From NCBI RefSeq assembly GCF_014235185.1, contig NZ_CP060131.1:1061501-1125500 (forward strand): a stretch of DNA of 64,000 bases, in the 5' to 3' direction. Below are positions 18,277 through 26,985 of the stretch, piece by piece; within the stretch, counting starts at the first letter, position 1, and each line of letters begins with the position of its first letter. The position numbers were made by a program, and so were the translations under genes. Origin of the DNA: Pseudonocardia petroleophila (GTDB taxonomy: Bacteria; Actinomycetota; Actinomycetes; Mycobacteriales; Pseudonocardiaceae). The notes under the pieces were generated by a model. It saw only the letters and a list, made by a program, of their open reading frames with translations, ran no database searches and was not told where the DNA came from.

Positions 18277-19713
18277 CTACCCGGCGAGCAGCACCCGGAT
18301 CGGACCCACGGAGAAGAACGCGACGAACGCCACGGCGACGACCCACATCAGCGGGTGCACCGACCGCGCCCGGCCGGTCGCCGCGGCCAGCAGCACGTAG
18401 CTGACGAACCCCGCGCCGATCCCGTTCGCGATCGAGTAGGTGAACGGCATGACCACGATCGTCAGGAACGCGGGCAGCGCGATCCGGAAGTCGGAGAAGT
18501 CGATCTCGGTGATCTGCCGCATGATCAGCGCCCCGACCACCACCAGCGCGGGCGCCGCCGCCTCGATCGGCACGATCGCGTACAGCGGGGTGAAGAACAT
18601 CGCGAGCAGGAACAGCACCCCGGTCACGACGTTCGCCAGGCCCGTCCGCGCCCCCTCCGCGATGCCCGACGCCGACTCCACGAACACCGTGTTCGACGAG
18701 CTCGACGCCGCCCCGCCGAGCACCGCCCCTGTCCCCTCGACGACCAGCGCGCGTCCGACGTTCGGCAGCTGCCCGTCCTTCCCGACGAAGCCCGCCTGCT
18801 TGCCGAGCCCGGTCATCGTGCCCATGGCGTCGAAGAAGTTGGCGAGCACGAGCGTGAACACGAGCAGGACGACGGTGACGACGTCGAGCCGGGCGAACGC
18901 CCCGAACGACACCGCGCCGACGAGCGAGAGGTCGGGCACGCCGAACACGCTGTCCGGCAGCGCGGGCACCGACAGCGCCCAGCCCTGCGGGTTCGTCCCC
19001 ATCGACGGCCCCACCTGCACGACCGCCTCGACGACGATCGCGATCACCGTCGTGACCGCGACGCCGATCAGGATCCCGGCCCGCACCCCGCGCGCCACCA
19101 GCAGCGACGTGATGAGCAGCCCGACCACGAACACCGCCGTCGGCCACGACCCGATCGACCCGCCGATGCCCAGCCCGACCGGCACCGTCGTGTTCGCGGA
19201 GTCCGCGATCCGGCGGACGAACCCGGCGTCGACCAGCCCGATGAACGCGATGAACAGCCCGATCCCGACCGCGATCGCGGCCTTGAGCTCCGGCGGCACG
19301 GCGTTGAACACCGCCGTCCGGAAGCCGGAGACGGCGAGCAGCACGATCACCAGCCCGTTGACGACGACGAGCCCCATCGCCTCCGGCCACGTCACCAGCG
19401 GCGCGATCGACACCGCGACGAGGGTGTTGATGCCCAGGCCGGTCGCGATCGCGAACGGGTAGTTGGCGACGAGCCCGAACAGCACCGTCATCACGCCCGC
19501 GACCAGCGCGGTGACGGCGGCGACCTGCGGGACGCCCAGCACGGCCCCGGTGACGTCGGCCTTCGCGCCCGGCCCGTCGGCGGCGAAGCTGCCGAGGATC
19601 AGCGGGTTCAGCACGATGATGTAGCTCATCGTCACGAAGGTGACGAGTCCCCCGCGCAGTTCGCGGGGGACGGTGGAACCGCGCTCGGACACGCGGAAGA
19701 AGCGCTCGATCAC
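18277..19713 (-). CDS. NCS2/AzgA-type purine (hypoxanthine/guanine/adenine) permease
   Basis: A 478-residue membrane protein with about 12-14 hydrophobic segments. The AzgA/GhxP-type signature is clear: RGGLVTFVTMSYIIVLNPLI at the N-terminus, NYPFAIATGLGINTLVAVS, AVFNAVPPELKAAIAVGIGLF, and FFDAMGTMTGLGKQAGF in the second half. These carriers take up purine bases by proton symport; exact specificity cannot be read. ATG 19713. It is divergent from the DUF2530 gene, 40 bp between starts, the usual arrangement in actinomycetes, and is followed on its own strand by an MFS gene. Confidence 0.87.
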   Translation of the reverse strand: MIERFFRVSERGSTVPRELRGGLVTFVTMSYIIVLNPLILGSFAADGPGAKADVTGAVLGVPQVAAVTALVAGVMTVLFGLVANYPFAIATGLGINTLVAVSIAPLVTWPEAMGLVVVNGLVIVLLAVSGFRTAVFNAVPPELKAAIAVGIGLFIAFIGLVDAGFVRRIADSANTTVPVGLGIGGSIGSWPTAVFVVGLLITSLLVARGVRAGILIGVAVTTVIAIVVEAVVQVGPSMGTNPQGWALSVPALPDSVFGVPDLSLVGAVSFGAFARLDVVTVVLLVFTLVLANFFDAMGTMTGLGKQAGFVGKDGQLPNVGRALVVEGTGAVLGGAASSSSNTVFVESASGIAEGARTGLANVVTGVLFLLAMFFTPLYAIVPIEAAAPALVVVGALIMRQITEIDFSDFRIALPAFLTIVVMPFTYSIANGIGAGFVSYVLLAAATGRARSVHPLMWVVAVAFVAFFSVGPIRVLLAG

Positions 19714-19753
19714 GGCGACACCGTAGATCGGCGGGGATCACTACGCTGGATCC

Positions 19754-19996
19754 GTGGTCGATCCCCCGCCCCTGCCCCCGCGCCTGTCCGACATGGCCAC
19801 TGTCGTCGGGCTGGGATCGGCGCTGTGGGCCCTCGGCGCGGTCGCCCTGCTGGTCACCGGACGGGCCCCCGGCGTGCCGTTCGCGACCTGCCTGGCCGGC
19901 GCTGTGCTGGGCGGGGTCGGCTGGGGGATCTTCCGCTGGCAGCGCGCGGCGGTCCGGCGCGGGTCGCGGGGGGCGCAGCAGGGTCTCGACGTCTGA
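19754..19996 (+). CDS. DUF2530 small membrane protein
   Basis: An 80-residue protein with two hydrophobic helices (ATVVGLGSALWALGAVALLV and PFATCLAGAVLGGVGWGIF) joined by a short loop, and a basic C-terminus (RWQRAAVRRGSRG). This size and pattern, and its position divergent from a purine permease gene, fit the actinobacterial DUF2530 family. No function is known. GTG 19754 has TACGCT exactly 6 nt upstream and no ribosome site, so the message is probably leaderless. Confidence 0.72.
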   Translation: MVDPPPLPPRLSDMATVVGLGSALWALGAVALLVTGRAPGVPFATCLAGAVLGGVGWGIFRWQRAAVRRGSRGAQQGLDV

Positions 19997-20010
19997 TCTA
20001 GTTTGCTGCC

Positions 20011-20748
20011 ATGAGCACTCCTCCCGTCGCCGTCGTCACCGGGGCCAGCTCGGGCATCGGCGCCGCCACCGCCCGCGCCCTGGCCGCCGCCGGGTTCCAC
20101 GTCGTCCTCGGCGCCCGCCGCGTCGACCGCTGCGCCGAGATCGCGAAGGAGATCGACGGCACCGCGGTGCGCCTGGACGTCACCGACGCCGAGTCGGTCT
20201 CCGCGTTCGCCGCCGCCGTGCCGGAGTGCCGCCTGCTGGTCAACAACGCCGGCGGCGCGAAGGGGCTCGAACCCGTCGCCGAAGCCGACGAGGACGCCTG
20301 GCGGTGGATGTTCGAGACCAACGTGCTCGGCACGCTGCGCGTCACGAAGGCCCTGCTGCCGGCGCTGCTCGCCTCCGGCGACGGGCACATCGTCACCGTC
20401 ACCTCGATCGCGGCGCTGGAGGCCTACGACAACGGGGCCGGCTACACCGGCGCCAAGCACGCGCAGGCGATGCTGCACCGCACGCTGCGCGGGGAGCTGC
20501 TCGGGCAGCCGGTGCGGCTCACCGAGATCGCGCCCGGGATGGTCGAGACCGACTTCTCCCTCGTCCGCTTCGACGGCGACCAGGCCAAGGCCGACAAGGT
20601 CTACCAGGGCATCACGCCGCTCACCGCCGACGACGTGGCGGAGGTGATCGCGTTCGCCGCCACCCGCCCCAGCCACGTCAACCTCGACCAGATCGTGCTC
20701 AAGCCGCGCGCGCAGGCCAGCGCCATGCGCGCGCACCGCGAGGGCTAG
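20011..20748 (+). CDS. short-chain dehydrogenase/reductase
   Basis: A 245-residue classical SDR with an NAD(P)-binding Rossmann start VVTGASSGIGAATARALAAAG (TGxxxGIG at residues 11-17), LLVNNAGGAKG (NAG motif), the catalytic Ser in VTVTSIAALEAYD and the YxxxK pair in GYTGAKHAQAML. The substrate is unknown. The ATG has TAGTTT exactly 6 nt upstream, suggesting a leaderless transcript. Together with the downstream L,D-transpeptidase, murB and DUF2505 genes it repeats the M. tuberculosis Rv0484c-Rv0481c order. Its stop shares a CTAG with the stop of the next, convergent gene. Confidence 0.87.
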   Translation: MSTPPVAVVTGASSGIGAATARALAAAGFHVVLGARRVDRCAEIAKEIDGTAVRLDVTDAESVSAFAAAVPECRLLVNNAGGAKGLEPVAEADEDAWRWMFETNVLGTLRVTKALLPALLASGDGHIVTVTSIAALEAYDNGAGYTGAKHAQAMLHRTLRGELLGQPVRLTEIAPGMVETDFSLVRFDGDQAKADKVYQGITPLTADDVAEVIAFAATRPSHVNLDQIVLKPRAQASAMRAHREG

Positions 20749-20945
20749 GCGGTCTCCGGGGTGGCGCGGTGCTCGTCGGCCGCGTCCCCCGGCGCCTCCC
20801 CGCCGGCGGCCGCCGCCACCCGCTCCTCGCTCTCGGCCAGGATCGCCGCGGCCCCGGCCTCGCGGTCCTCGCCGCCGGTCTCGGCGGCCCGCTCCTCGGG
20901 CAGCGGCTCGGCGCGGGTGTGGGCCTTGTCCTCGGGGGAGCTCAT
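20745..20945 (-). CDS. small acidic hypothetical protein
   Basis: 66 residues, mostly Glu/Ala/Asp (MSSPEDKAHTRAEPLPEE...), with no hydrophobic segment and likely disordered or helical. Not recognised. ATG 20945 is the only sensible start; a ribosome site is weak. It ends in a CTAG shared with the SDR gene's stop and lies 35 bp after the L,D-transpeptidase stop on the same strand, so it may be read through from that gene. Confidence 0.5.
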   Translation of the reverse strand: MSSPEDKAHTRAEPLPEERAAETGGEDREAGAAAILAESEERVAAAAGGEAPGDAADEHRATPETA

Positions 20946-20980
20946 GCCAGGCGGTACCCGCGCGGGCGCCACCGCGAAAC

Positions 20981-22162
20981 TCACAGCGCCGAGAGCTGCT
21001 GCCACTGGTCGTAGGGCAGCGTCCAGTCCCAGATGTCGCCGTCGCGCGAGGCGAGCGGGACGTCGGTGCCGGTGACCTCGACGGGGTCGCCGTAGATCGC
21101 GGTGTCGTAGTAGGCCTGCGCGTCGGCCGTGGACAGGTTGACGCAGCCGTGGGTGACGTTCGACGACCCCTGCGCCGACGCCGACGCCGGGTTGGCGTGG
21201 ATGAACTCGCCGTTGTTGCTGATCCGCACGGCCCACTTCTCGACGAGGTCGTAGCCGTAGCGCTCGCTGACCATCCGCTTGTCGGTGAACCGCTCGGACA
21301 CCACGTGGACGCCGGAGCGGGTGGTGCGGTCGGGGTCCCCGGACAGGCCGTAGCTCGCGGGGTAGTCGGCCACCTGCTCGCCGTCGCGGAACACGAGCAT
21401 CCGGTGGCTGTTGACGTCGGCGCGGACGACCTGGGCCCGGCCGATGGTGAACGTGCTGGTGACGTCGGCCCGGCCGTAGGCGCCACCGCCGTAGGGGACG
21501 CCGAACAGGTCGGCCGTGACGGTGACCTCGGTGTAGGCGGGCCAGTACTCGGCGGGCCGCCAGTGCACGCGCGAGCCGCCGTTCTCGTCGGGCAGCCAGC
21601 CCCACGACCCCTCGACGGGCACGGACGTCTCGACCGACAGCGCGCGCTCGACCGCCGCGCGGTCCTCGACGTGCGCGTCGAACTGGATCTCGATCGGCGC
21701 GGCGATGCCGACGGTGCGGTCGTCGCCGATGTTGAGGACGCCGCGGACGACGTCGGCCGGGGCGAGCGTGGTGAACGACCCGTCGACCGGGACCGAGGCG
21801 CCGTCGGGGCCGGTGGCGGAGCCGGACCAGGTGTAGGTGGAGTCGTAGGCGAGATCGCCCGCCGAGCTCCAGGACCTGCCGTCGGCCCCGAGCGCGCCCT
21901 CGACCACCGCGCCGTCGGGGCCGGTGAGCGTGACGGAGTCGAGGGTGCCGTCGACGACCGAGACCGTGGCCGGGGCGATCGGGCTGACACCGGTGGCCCC
22001 GGGCGCGGGCTCGTGGACGATCGACGCGGCCGCCGGCAGCAGGGCCGGACCCACGGCCCCGGAACCGGACGTGCCGTGCCCGCCGGCCCCGGCCATCGCG
22101 GCCACGGTCAGGCCGAGCACGCCCACCAGCACCACGGCCACCACGAGCAGGACGCGTCGCAT
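20981..22162 (-). CDS. L,D-transpeptidase with Ig-like domains (LdtMt5-type)
   Basis: A 393-residue exported enzyme forming 3-3 peptidoglycan cross-links or attaching proteins to peptidoglycan. It has an N-terminal signal/anchor (RRVLLVVAVVLVGVLGLTVAAMA), two Ig-like strands-rich domains (about 50-245), then the YkuD catalytic domain ending in IHAN (His about 322) and THGCVNLSTADAQ (catalytic Cys about 340). The [S/T]HGCxN form matches the actinobacterial Ldt class, and the position next to murB matches lprQ/Rv0483 (LdtMt5). Unlike a lipoprotein, no lipobox Cys is visible. ATG 22162, with GGAAAGG upstream. Confidence 0.9.
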   Translation of the reverse strand: MRRVLLVVAVVLVGVLGLTVAAMAGAGGHGTSGSGAVGPALLPAAASIVHEPAPGATGVSPIAPATVSVVDGTLDSVTLTGPDGAVVEGALGADGRSWSSAGDLAYDSTYTWSGSATGPDGASVPVDGSFTTLAPADVVRGVLNIGDDRTVGIAAPIEIQFDAHVEDRAAVERALSVETSVPVEGSWGWLPDENGGSRVHWRPAEYWPAYTEVTVTADLFGVPYGGGAYGRADVTSTFTIGRAQVVRADVNSHRMLVFRDGEQVADYPASYGLSGDPDRTTRSGVHVVSERFTDKRMVSERYGYDLVEKWAVRISNNGEFIHANPASASAQGSSNVTHGCVNLSTADAQAYYDTAIYGDPVEVTGTDVPLASRDGDIWDWTLPYDQWQQLSAL

Positions 22163-22250
22163 CGTCACCTTTCCGTTCCCCCGACCGGAGACAGGCTCCC
22201 CGCACCTGAAGACGTGCGGGTCCCGTTCGAGTTGCCCCGCGTGCCCGAGG

Positions 22251-23273
22251 TTACAACCGGCAACCGACGAGAACCGGTTCCGGCGCGAGGTCGACCCCGA
22301 ACGTGGAGCGCACGCCGTCGCGCACCTCCCGGGCGAGCACGAGCAGGTCAGCCGCGCTGCCGCCGCCCCGGTGGGTGAGCGCGAGGACGTGCTTGCTCGA
22401 CAGCGCGACGCGCCCACCCGGGCCGGCGTGCCCGCGCGCGAACCCCGCGTGCTGGATCAGCCACGCCGCCGGCAGCTTGACCCGCTCCCCCGCGGGCCAG
22501 CGGGGGGCGCCGGGCGGGGCGTCGGCCTCGGCGACGATCGGGTTGGTGAAGAACGACCCGGCGCTCCACGTGTCGTGGTCGGCGGCGTCGAGCACCATCC
22601 CCTTGCCGCGGCGCAGCGCGAGCACGGCGTCGCGGGCGACGGCCGCGGGCACCCGCCCGCCCGGCTCGACGCCGAGCGTCGTGGCCAGCTCGGCGTAGCG
22701 GATCGGCGCGCTGTCGCCGTCGCCGGGCAGCGCGAACCGCACGCGCAGCACCACGGCGTCGTCGCGGCCCTTCAGCGTGCTGGTCCGGTACGCGAGCCCC
22801 AGTTCGGCGGCGGGCACGTGCTCGCGGACGGTGCCGGCGCGCCGGTCGTAGAGGTCGACGTCGACGAGCAGCTCCGCGATCTCGACGCCGTACGCGCCCA
22901 CGTTCTGCACGGGCGTGGCTCCGGTGCGCCCGGGGATCCCGGACAGGCACTCCAGCCCGCCCAGCCCGTCGGCGACGGTGGCGGCGACGACGGTGTCCCA
23001 GTCCTCCCCCGCCTCCACGGTGAGCAGCACGGACCCGTCGGGGCGGCGCTCGGTGCGCACGCCGGTGGAGGCGACGTGCACGACGGTGCCGGGCCAGCCC
23101 GCGTCGTCGACGACGAGGTTGGAGCCGCCGCCCAGGACCAGCACGGGCTCGCCCGCCGCGTCGGCCGCGCGGATCGCCTCGACGACGGCGTCGGCGGTGC
23201 TCGCCTCCACCAGCCGCCGCGCCGGGCCGCCGAGGCGCAGGGTGGTGAACGACGCCAGCTCGGTGGTGGACAC
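22251..23273 (-). CDS. murB: UDP-N-acetylenolpyruvoylglucosamine reductase
   Basis: A 340-residue cytosolic FAD enzyme that reduces UDP-GlcNAc-enolpyruvate to UDP-MurNAc in peptidoglycan precursor synthesis. Seen are FTTLRLGGPARRLVEA at the N-terminus, VLVLGGGSNLVVDDAGWPG (FAD phosphate loop), GLECLSGIPGRTGATPVQNVGAYG and the active-site Ser region AGSFFTNPIV. It ends in a longer C-terminus of the actinobacterial type. I choose GTG 23273 over TTG 23282; the GTG has a TACCGT hexamer 8 nt upstream and no ribosome site. The start regions of murB and the divergent DUF2505 gene are only 24 bp apart. Confidence 0.92.
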   Translation of the reverse strand: MSTTELASFTTLRLGGPARRLVEASTADAVVEAIRAADAAGEPVLVLGGGSNLVVDDAGWPGTVVHVASTGVRTERRPDGSVLLTVEAGEDWDTVVAATVADGLGGLECLSGIPGRTGATPVQNVGAYGVEIAELLVDVDLYDRRAGTVREHVPAAELGLAYRTSTLKGRDDAVVLRVRFALPGDGDSAPIRYAELATTLGVEPGGRVPAAVARDAVLALRRGKGMVLDAADHDTWSAGSFFTNPIVAEADAPPGAPRWPAGERVKLPAAWLIQHAGFARGHAGPGGRVALSSKHVLALTHRGGGSAADLLVLAREVRDGVRSTFGVDLAPEPVLVGCRL

Positions 23274-23281
23274 GGGACGCA

Positions 23282-23291
23282 ACGGTAGCCT
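23282..23291. promoter_or_regulatory. overlapping divergent -10 hexamers murB/DUF2505
   Basis: Plus strand TAGCCT (23286-23291) lies 6 nt before ATG 23298. Minus strand TACCGT (23282-23287) lies 8 nt before GTG 23273. The two hexamers share two base pairs, so both leaderless promoters cannot be occupied together. Confidence 0.5.
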
Positions 23292-23297
23292 CCGTCC

Positions 23298-23804
23298 ATG
23301 TCACGACAGATCGACTACCGGTCGTCGTCGCACCACGGCGCCGACGACGTCGCCGCGGTGATGCTCGACGAGGAGTACCTGCGGGCCCGACTGGCCCAGC
23401 TCGGCGGGCCCGGCGCGAAGGTGCTGGCGCACGAGTCCACCCCGGACGGGGGGACGTACACGATCCGCCACGGCGTCGACCAGGCCGCGCTGCCGTCGAT
23501 CGTCAGCTCGCTGGTCAGCGGGAACCTCATCATCCAGCGCACGGAGTCGCTGCGCCGTCAGTCCGCGGGGCGCTGGGCGGGCGACGTCGACGTGCAGATC
23601 CCCGGCACCCCCGCGTCCGCGGTCGGGTCGCTCGGCCTGCACGACGTCGCCACGGGCAGCGAGCTGCTCGTCCGGGCCGACGTCACCGTCAAGGTGCCGT
23701 TCCTCGGCGGCAAGATCGAGGCCGTGATCGTCGACCAGGTGCAGCAGCTGCTCGCCGCGGAGACGGCGTTCACGCTGGAGTGGCTCGCCGGCAAGCACCG
23801 CTGA
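23298..23804 (+). CDS. DUF2505 family protein
   Basis: A 168-residue soluble protein of the actinobacterial DUF2505 family (compare Rv0481c beside murB). The pattern resembles SRPBCC/START-like lipid-binding domains: alternating strands (GGTYTIRHGVDQ; RADVTVKVPFLGGKIEAVIVD) and a long C-terminal helix (QVQQLLAAETAFTLEWLAGK). No enzyme residues are obvious and the function is unknown. ATG 23298 looks leaderless. Its stop overlaps the purU start by one base, so the two are translationally coupled. Confidence 0.8.
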   Translation: MSRQIDYRSSSHHGADDVAAVMLDEEYLRARLAQLGGPGAKVLAHESTPDGGTYTIRHGVDQAALPSIVSSLVSGNLIIQRTESLRRQSAGRWAGDVDVQIPGTPASAVGSLGLHDVATGSELLVRADVTVKVPFLGGKIEAVIVDQVQQLLAAETAFTLEWLAGKHR

Positions 23805-24688
23805 TGGACGACCGGCGCTACGTCATCACGCTGAGCTGCCCCGACACCACCGGCATCGTGGCCCGCATCGCGGGCTTCCTCGCCGACGCGGGCGGCTGGA
23901 TCGTCGAGGCCGCCTACCACTCGGAGCCGGCCACCGGCTGGTTCTTCACCCGCCAGGTCGTGCGCGCCGATTCCCTGCCCTTCGACGCCGACGAGCTGCG
24001 CGAGCGCTTCACGGAGGTGGCCGCGGAGATCGGCCCGGACACGCGCTGGTCGGTGACCGACACCGCGGTGCCCAAGCGGGCGGTGGTGCTGGTCAGCAAG
24101 GAGACGCACTGCCTGCACGACCTGCTCGGCCGGGCGTCGAGCGGGGAGCTGCCGGTGCGGCTGGAGGCCGTCGTCGGCAACCACGCGTCGCTCGCCGGGA
24201 TCGTGCAGGCGCACGGCGTGCCGTTCCACCACGTCCCGTTCCCGGTCGCGGGCGACCCGCGCCGGGAGGCGGGCAAGGTGGAGGCGTTCGAGAAGGTGCG
24301 CCAGGCCGTCGACGCCCACTCCCCCGACGCGATCGTGCTGGCCCGGTTCATGCAGGTGCTGCCGGCGCACCTGTGCGAGCGGTGGGCCGGGCGGGCGCTG
24401 AACATCCACCACAGCTTCCTGCCCTCGTTCGCCGGCGCGCGGCCGTACCACCAGGCGTACACCCGCGGCGTGAAGCTGATCGGGGCCACCTGCCACTACG
24501 TCACGGCCGACCTCGACGCCGGCCCGATCGTCGAGCAGGACGTCATCCGGGTCGACCACGGCGACACCGCCGACGACATGGTCCGCCGCGGCCGCGACAT
24601 CGAGCGGCTGGTGCTCTCGCGCGGCCTGCGCTGGCACCTGGAGGACCGCATCCTGGTGCACGGCAACAAGACGGTGGTGTTCCGGTAG
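23804..24688 (+). CDS. purU: formyltetrahydrofolate deformylase
   Basis: 294 residues. An N-terminal ACT domain (YVITLSCPDTTGIVARIAGFL, residues 5-80) is followed by a formyl-transferase-like hydrolase domain that releases formate from 10-formyl-THF. Catalytic features seen: NIHHSFLPSFAGARPYHQA (Asn/His), and VTADLDAGPIVEQDV with the conserved Asp. The overall length is normal for PurU. ATG 23804 shares its A with the stop of DUF2505 (TGATG). It supplies formate for purine synthesis and balances the one-carbon pool. Confidence 0.93.
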   Translation: MDDRRYVITLSCPDTTGIVARIAGFLADAGGWIVEAAYHSEPATGWFFTRQVVRADSLPFDADELRERFTEVAAEIGPDTRWSVTDTAVPKRAVVLVSKETHCLHDLLGRASSGELPVRLEAVVGNHASLAGIVQAHGVPFHHVPFPVAGDPRREAGKVEAFEKVRQAVDAHSPDAIVLARFMQVLPAHLCERWAGRALNIHHSFLPSFAGARPYHQAYTRGVKLIGATCHYVTADLDAGPIVEQDVIRVDHGDTADDMVRRGRDIERLVLSRGLRWHLEDRILVHGNKTVVFR

Positions 24689-24689
24689 G

Positions 24690-25136
24690 TCAGGGGGCGT
24701 AGGCCGCCCACTCCGGACGGGCGGTGCCGTGCAGCGACGCCTCGAGGCGGTCGAGGTACCAGCGCCAGCCCGCGGTGACGTCGGCGGCGTCGAGGCCGTC
24801 GGCGACCTGCTGGGTGAACACCAGCACCGACCCCTCCCCGTCCGGGGCGATGTCGACGGCCACCCGCCACGAGCGGGTCGCGCTCTCCGGGATGTCGACG
24901 ACGAGCCGGCGCGGGGCGTCGCACTCGAGGATCGTCACCGTGACCGGCTCGGCGACCGTGCCGCCCGCGTCGACCTCCCCGGTGACGGTGAGCTCGACGG
25001 TGCCCCCGACGCGGCCGCGGCCGGTGTAGGTGCCGATCCAGCGGCCGAGCCGCTCGGAGTCGGTGACGGCGGACCACACGTCCTCGACGGGGTCCGGGAA
25101 CTCCTTGCGCAGGACGATCTCACGCGGTGCGGTCAT
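24690..25136 (-). CDS. SRPBCC/AHSA1-type protein
   Basis: A 148-residue START-like (Aha1/CalC) domain protein: EIVLRKEFPDPVEDVWSAVT at the N-terminus, SERLGRWIGTY, and the closing GWRWYLDRLEASLHG helix are the typical beginning, loop and end of this fold. Such proteins bind hydrophobic ligands or act as stress sensors; many sit behind an ArsR regulator, as here. The ArsR reading frame overlaps the start by 17 bp, so both are translated from one message. Function otherwise unknown. Nearly abuts the convergent purU gene. Confidence 0.8.
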   Translation of the reverse strand: MTAPREIVLRKEFPDPVEDVWSAVTDSERLGRWIGTYTGRGRVGGTVELTVTGEVDAGGTVAEPVTVTILECDAPRRLVVDIPESATRSWRVAVDIAPDGEGSVLVFTQQVADGLDAADVTAGWRWYLDRLEASLHGTARPEWAAYAP

Positions 25137-25503
25137 CGACGTCTCCTCCTCCGGCCCCGCGGCGCTGTCGCCGGCCGCGGTGCATCTCGGTGTCCAGTGC
25201 GTCCAGGCGCCCGGCCGGCCCGGCCGCCGGGCGCAGCGGGCGGAACCCGTCGAGCCAGGCGTCGAGCTCGGCGAGGGGCGCCCGGTCGAGCGCGTACAGG
25301 CGGTGCCGGCCCGTCACCCGCGAGGTGACGAGGCCGGCCTCCCGGAGCACCCGCAGGTGCCTGCTGACGGCCGGTCGCGAGACCGGGAACCGCTCCGCGA
25401 TCGCCCCCGCCGTGCTCTCCCCGACGGCGAGCAGCTCGACGATCTCCCGGCGGACCGGGTCGGCGAGGGCGGCGAGGGCGAGCACCGCGAATGTGTAACA
25501 CAT
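25120..25503 (-). CDS. ArsR-family transcriptional regulator
   Basis: A 127-residue winged-helix regulator. LALAALADPVRREIVELLAV, STAGAIAERFPVSRPAVSRH (recognition helix) and LRVLREAGLVTSRVTGRHRLY are the standard ArsR order. No cysteine metal-site motif is present in the recognition helix, so it is the kind paired with SRPBCC proteins rather than a metal sensor. ATG 25503 is the longest start and lies inside a perfect 13-bp palindrome that may be its own operator. A basic, low-complexity C-terminus overlaps the downstream gene. Confidence 0.85.
   Translation of the reverse strand: MCYTFAVLALAALADPVRREIVELLAVGESTAGAIAERFPVSRPAVSRHLRVLREAGLVTSRVTGRHRLYALDRAPLAELDAWLDGFRPLRPAAGPAGRLDALDTEMHRGRRQRRGAGGGDVDDRTA
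25491..25503. promoter_or_regulatory. 13-bp palindrome over the arsR start codon
   Basis: ATGTGTAACACAT is a perfect palindrome whose last three bases (minus strand ATG) are the ArsR start codon. It is a candidate autoregulatory operator. Confidence 0.5.
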
Positions 25504-25535
25504 CAGTTACGCGTTCGGCAACGGACCGGCGGGCG

Positions 25536-26918
25536 TCAGGCGGGTTTGATGTTGGCGTTGGCGCGGAACACGTTGGCCGGGTCGTACTGCGCCTTGATCC
25601 GGGCCAGCCGCTCGTACTTCCCCGACCCGTAGGTCGCCCGCAGGGTCCGGTCGTCGACCTCGGCCATCAGGTTCACGTACCCGCCGGGCCCTGTCGCGAC
25701 CGGCCGCAGCGCGTCCCAGGTGTCCCGGACCCACCGCCGGTCGTGGTCGTAGGTCCCGGGGTCCGGGGAGGTCCCCTCGATCGCGACCAGGTAGCGCATG
25801 GACCGGCTCCCGCCGAACGCGGTGTCCTCGTCCGCGACCCGGGCGAACGCGCCGCCGAAGGGGAAGATCAGGACCTGGGACAGCGGCGAGGCCCGGCCGG
25901 GCAGGCGCTCGGCGAGGACGTCGACGGCGGCGTCGGGCAGCTCGTCGAGGTAGAGGCCCTTCGTGTAGGACCGGACGCCCCAGAACGAGCCCTCGTCGAG
26001 CATCTGCTGCAGCGCGACATAGGGCAGCGGCAGCACGGCCTCGAAGAGCGGGCCGAGCGCGTCCCGCACCGGCGCGAGCGCGGCGGCGTGCTCCTGCGCC
26101 GTCCCGAACCCGACGATCATGAGCGCGACGCCCGGTGCGGAGTGGTGCTGCTCCGGCACGAACGGCGCGGGCGGGGCACTGATGCACGCGATCCCCGGGC
26201 TGATCCCCGGCGGGACCGACCGGAACGCCTCGCGCGCCGTCCGGATCGCGTGCGCCGCCCGGTCCTGCTCCACGAACATCAGGCCGAGGTGCACGATCGG
26301 CCCCACCGGGTGCAGCCGGAACTCGAACTCGGTGACGACACCGAAGTTGCCCCCGCCGCCGCGCAGGGCCCAGAACAGGTCCGGGTGCTCGTCGGCGCTC
26401 GCCCGCACGCAGCTCCCGTCGGCCAGCACCACCTCGGCCGACTCCAGGTTGTCGATCGACAGTCCGTGCAGCGGCGTGAGCCAGCCGAACCCGCCGCCGA
26501 GCGTGAGCCCGCCGACACCGGTGTGGCTGACCGTCCCGGCCGGGACCGCGAGCCCGTGCTCCTGGCAGGCCGCGTCGAGCCGCGCCAGCGTCGCCCCTCC
26601 CCCGACGCGGGCGCGGCGGGCGCCCGGGTCGACGACGACGGAGTCGAGCGGGCTCAGGTCGATCATGAGGCCGTTCTCGGGCACCGCGGCACCCCAGTAG
26701 CCGTGGCCGCCCCCGCGCACCGCCACGTCGAGGCCGCGCTCCCGCGCGCACGCCAGCGCCTCCGCGAGGTCGGCGGGCGAGGTGCACCGCGCCACCACCG
26801 CGGGGTAGCGGTCGATGGCGCCGTTCCAGATCAGGCGCGCACCGTCGTAGTCCGGATCACCCGGCACGAGGACGGTGCCGGCCAGGGCCGCACGCAGCGC
26901 GTCGAAGGTGTCGATCAT
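25536..26918 (-). CDS. FAD-linked oxidase, berberine-bridge (BBE) type
   Basis: A 460-residue flavin oxidoreductase of the VAO/PCMH family. FAD-domain features: VAVRGGGHGYWGAAV (His 8-alpha linkage candidate at about residue 73), TVSHTGVGGLTLGGGFGWLT and RGGGGNFGVVTEFEF. The C-terminal BBE segment ends YDPANVFRANANIKP. The second covalent FAD attachment Cys of bicovalent members is not seen in the GGGFGWLTPLHG stretch, so flavin attachment is probably single. The substrate is unknown; it may oxidise a sugar or a secondary metabolite. ATG 26918, GGGAGAAG upstream. No biosynthetic cluster surrounds it. Confidence 0.85.
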   Translation of the reverse strand: MIDTFDALRAALAGTVLVPGDPDYDGARLIWNGAIDRYPAVVARCTSPADLAEALACARERGLDVAVRGGGHGYWGAAVPENGLMIDLSPLDSVVVDPGARRARVGGGATLARLDAACQEHGLAVPAGTVSHTGVGGLTLGGGFGWLTPLHGLSIDNLESAEVVLADGSCVRASADEHPDLFWALRGGGGNFGVVTEFEFRLHPVGPIVHLGLMFVEQDRAAHAIRTAREAFRSVPPGISPGIACISAPPAPFVPEQHHSAPGVALMIVGFGTAQEHAAALAPVRDALGPLFEAVLPLPYVALQQMLDEGSFWGVRSYTKGLYLDELPDAAVDVLAERLPGRASPLSQVLIFPFGGAFARVADEDTAFGGSRSMRYLVAIEGTSPDPGTYDHDRRWVRDTWDALRPVATGPGGYVNLMAEVDDRTLRATYGSGKYERLARIKAQYDPANVFRANANIKPA

Positions 26919-26985
26919 GACTTCTCCCTCGGGTCTCGGAACCTGCCGGGGGATGGAGTCACCGGGGGCCCGTCCGGATACGCGA

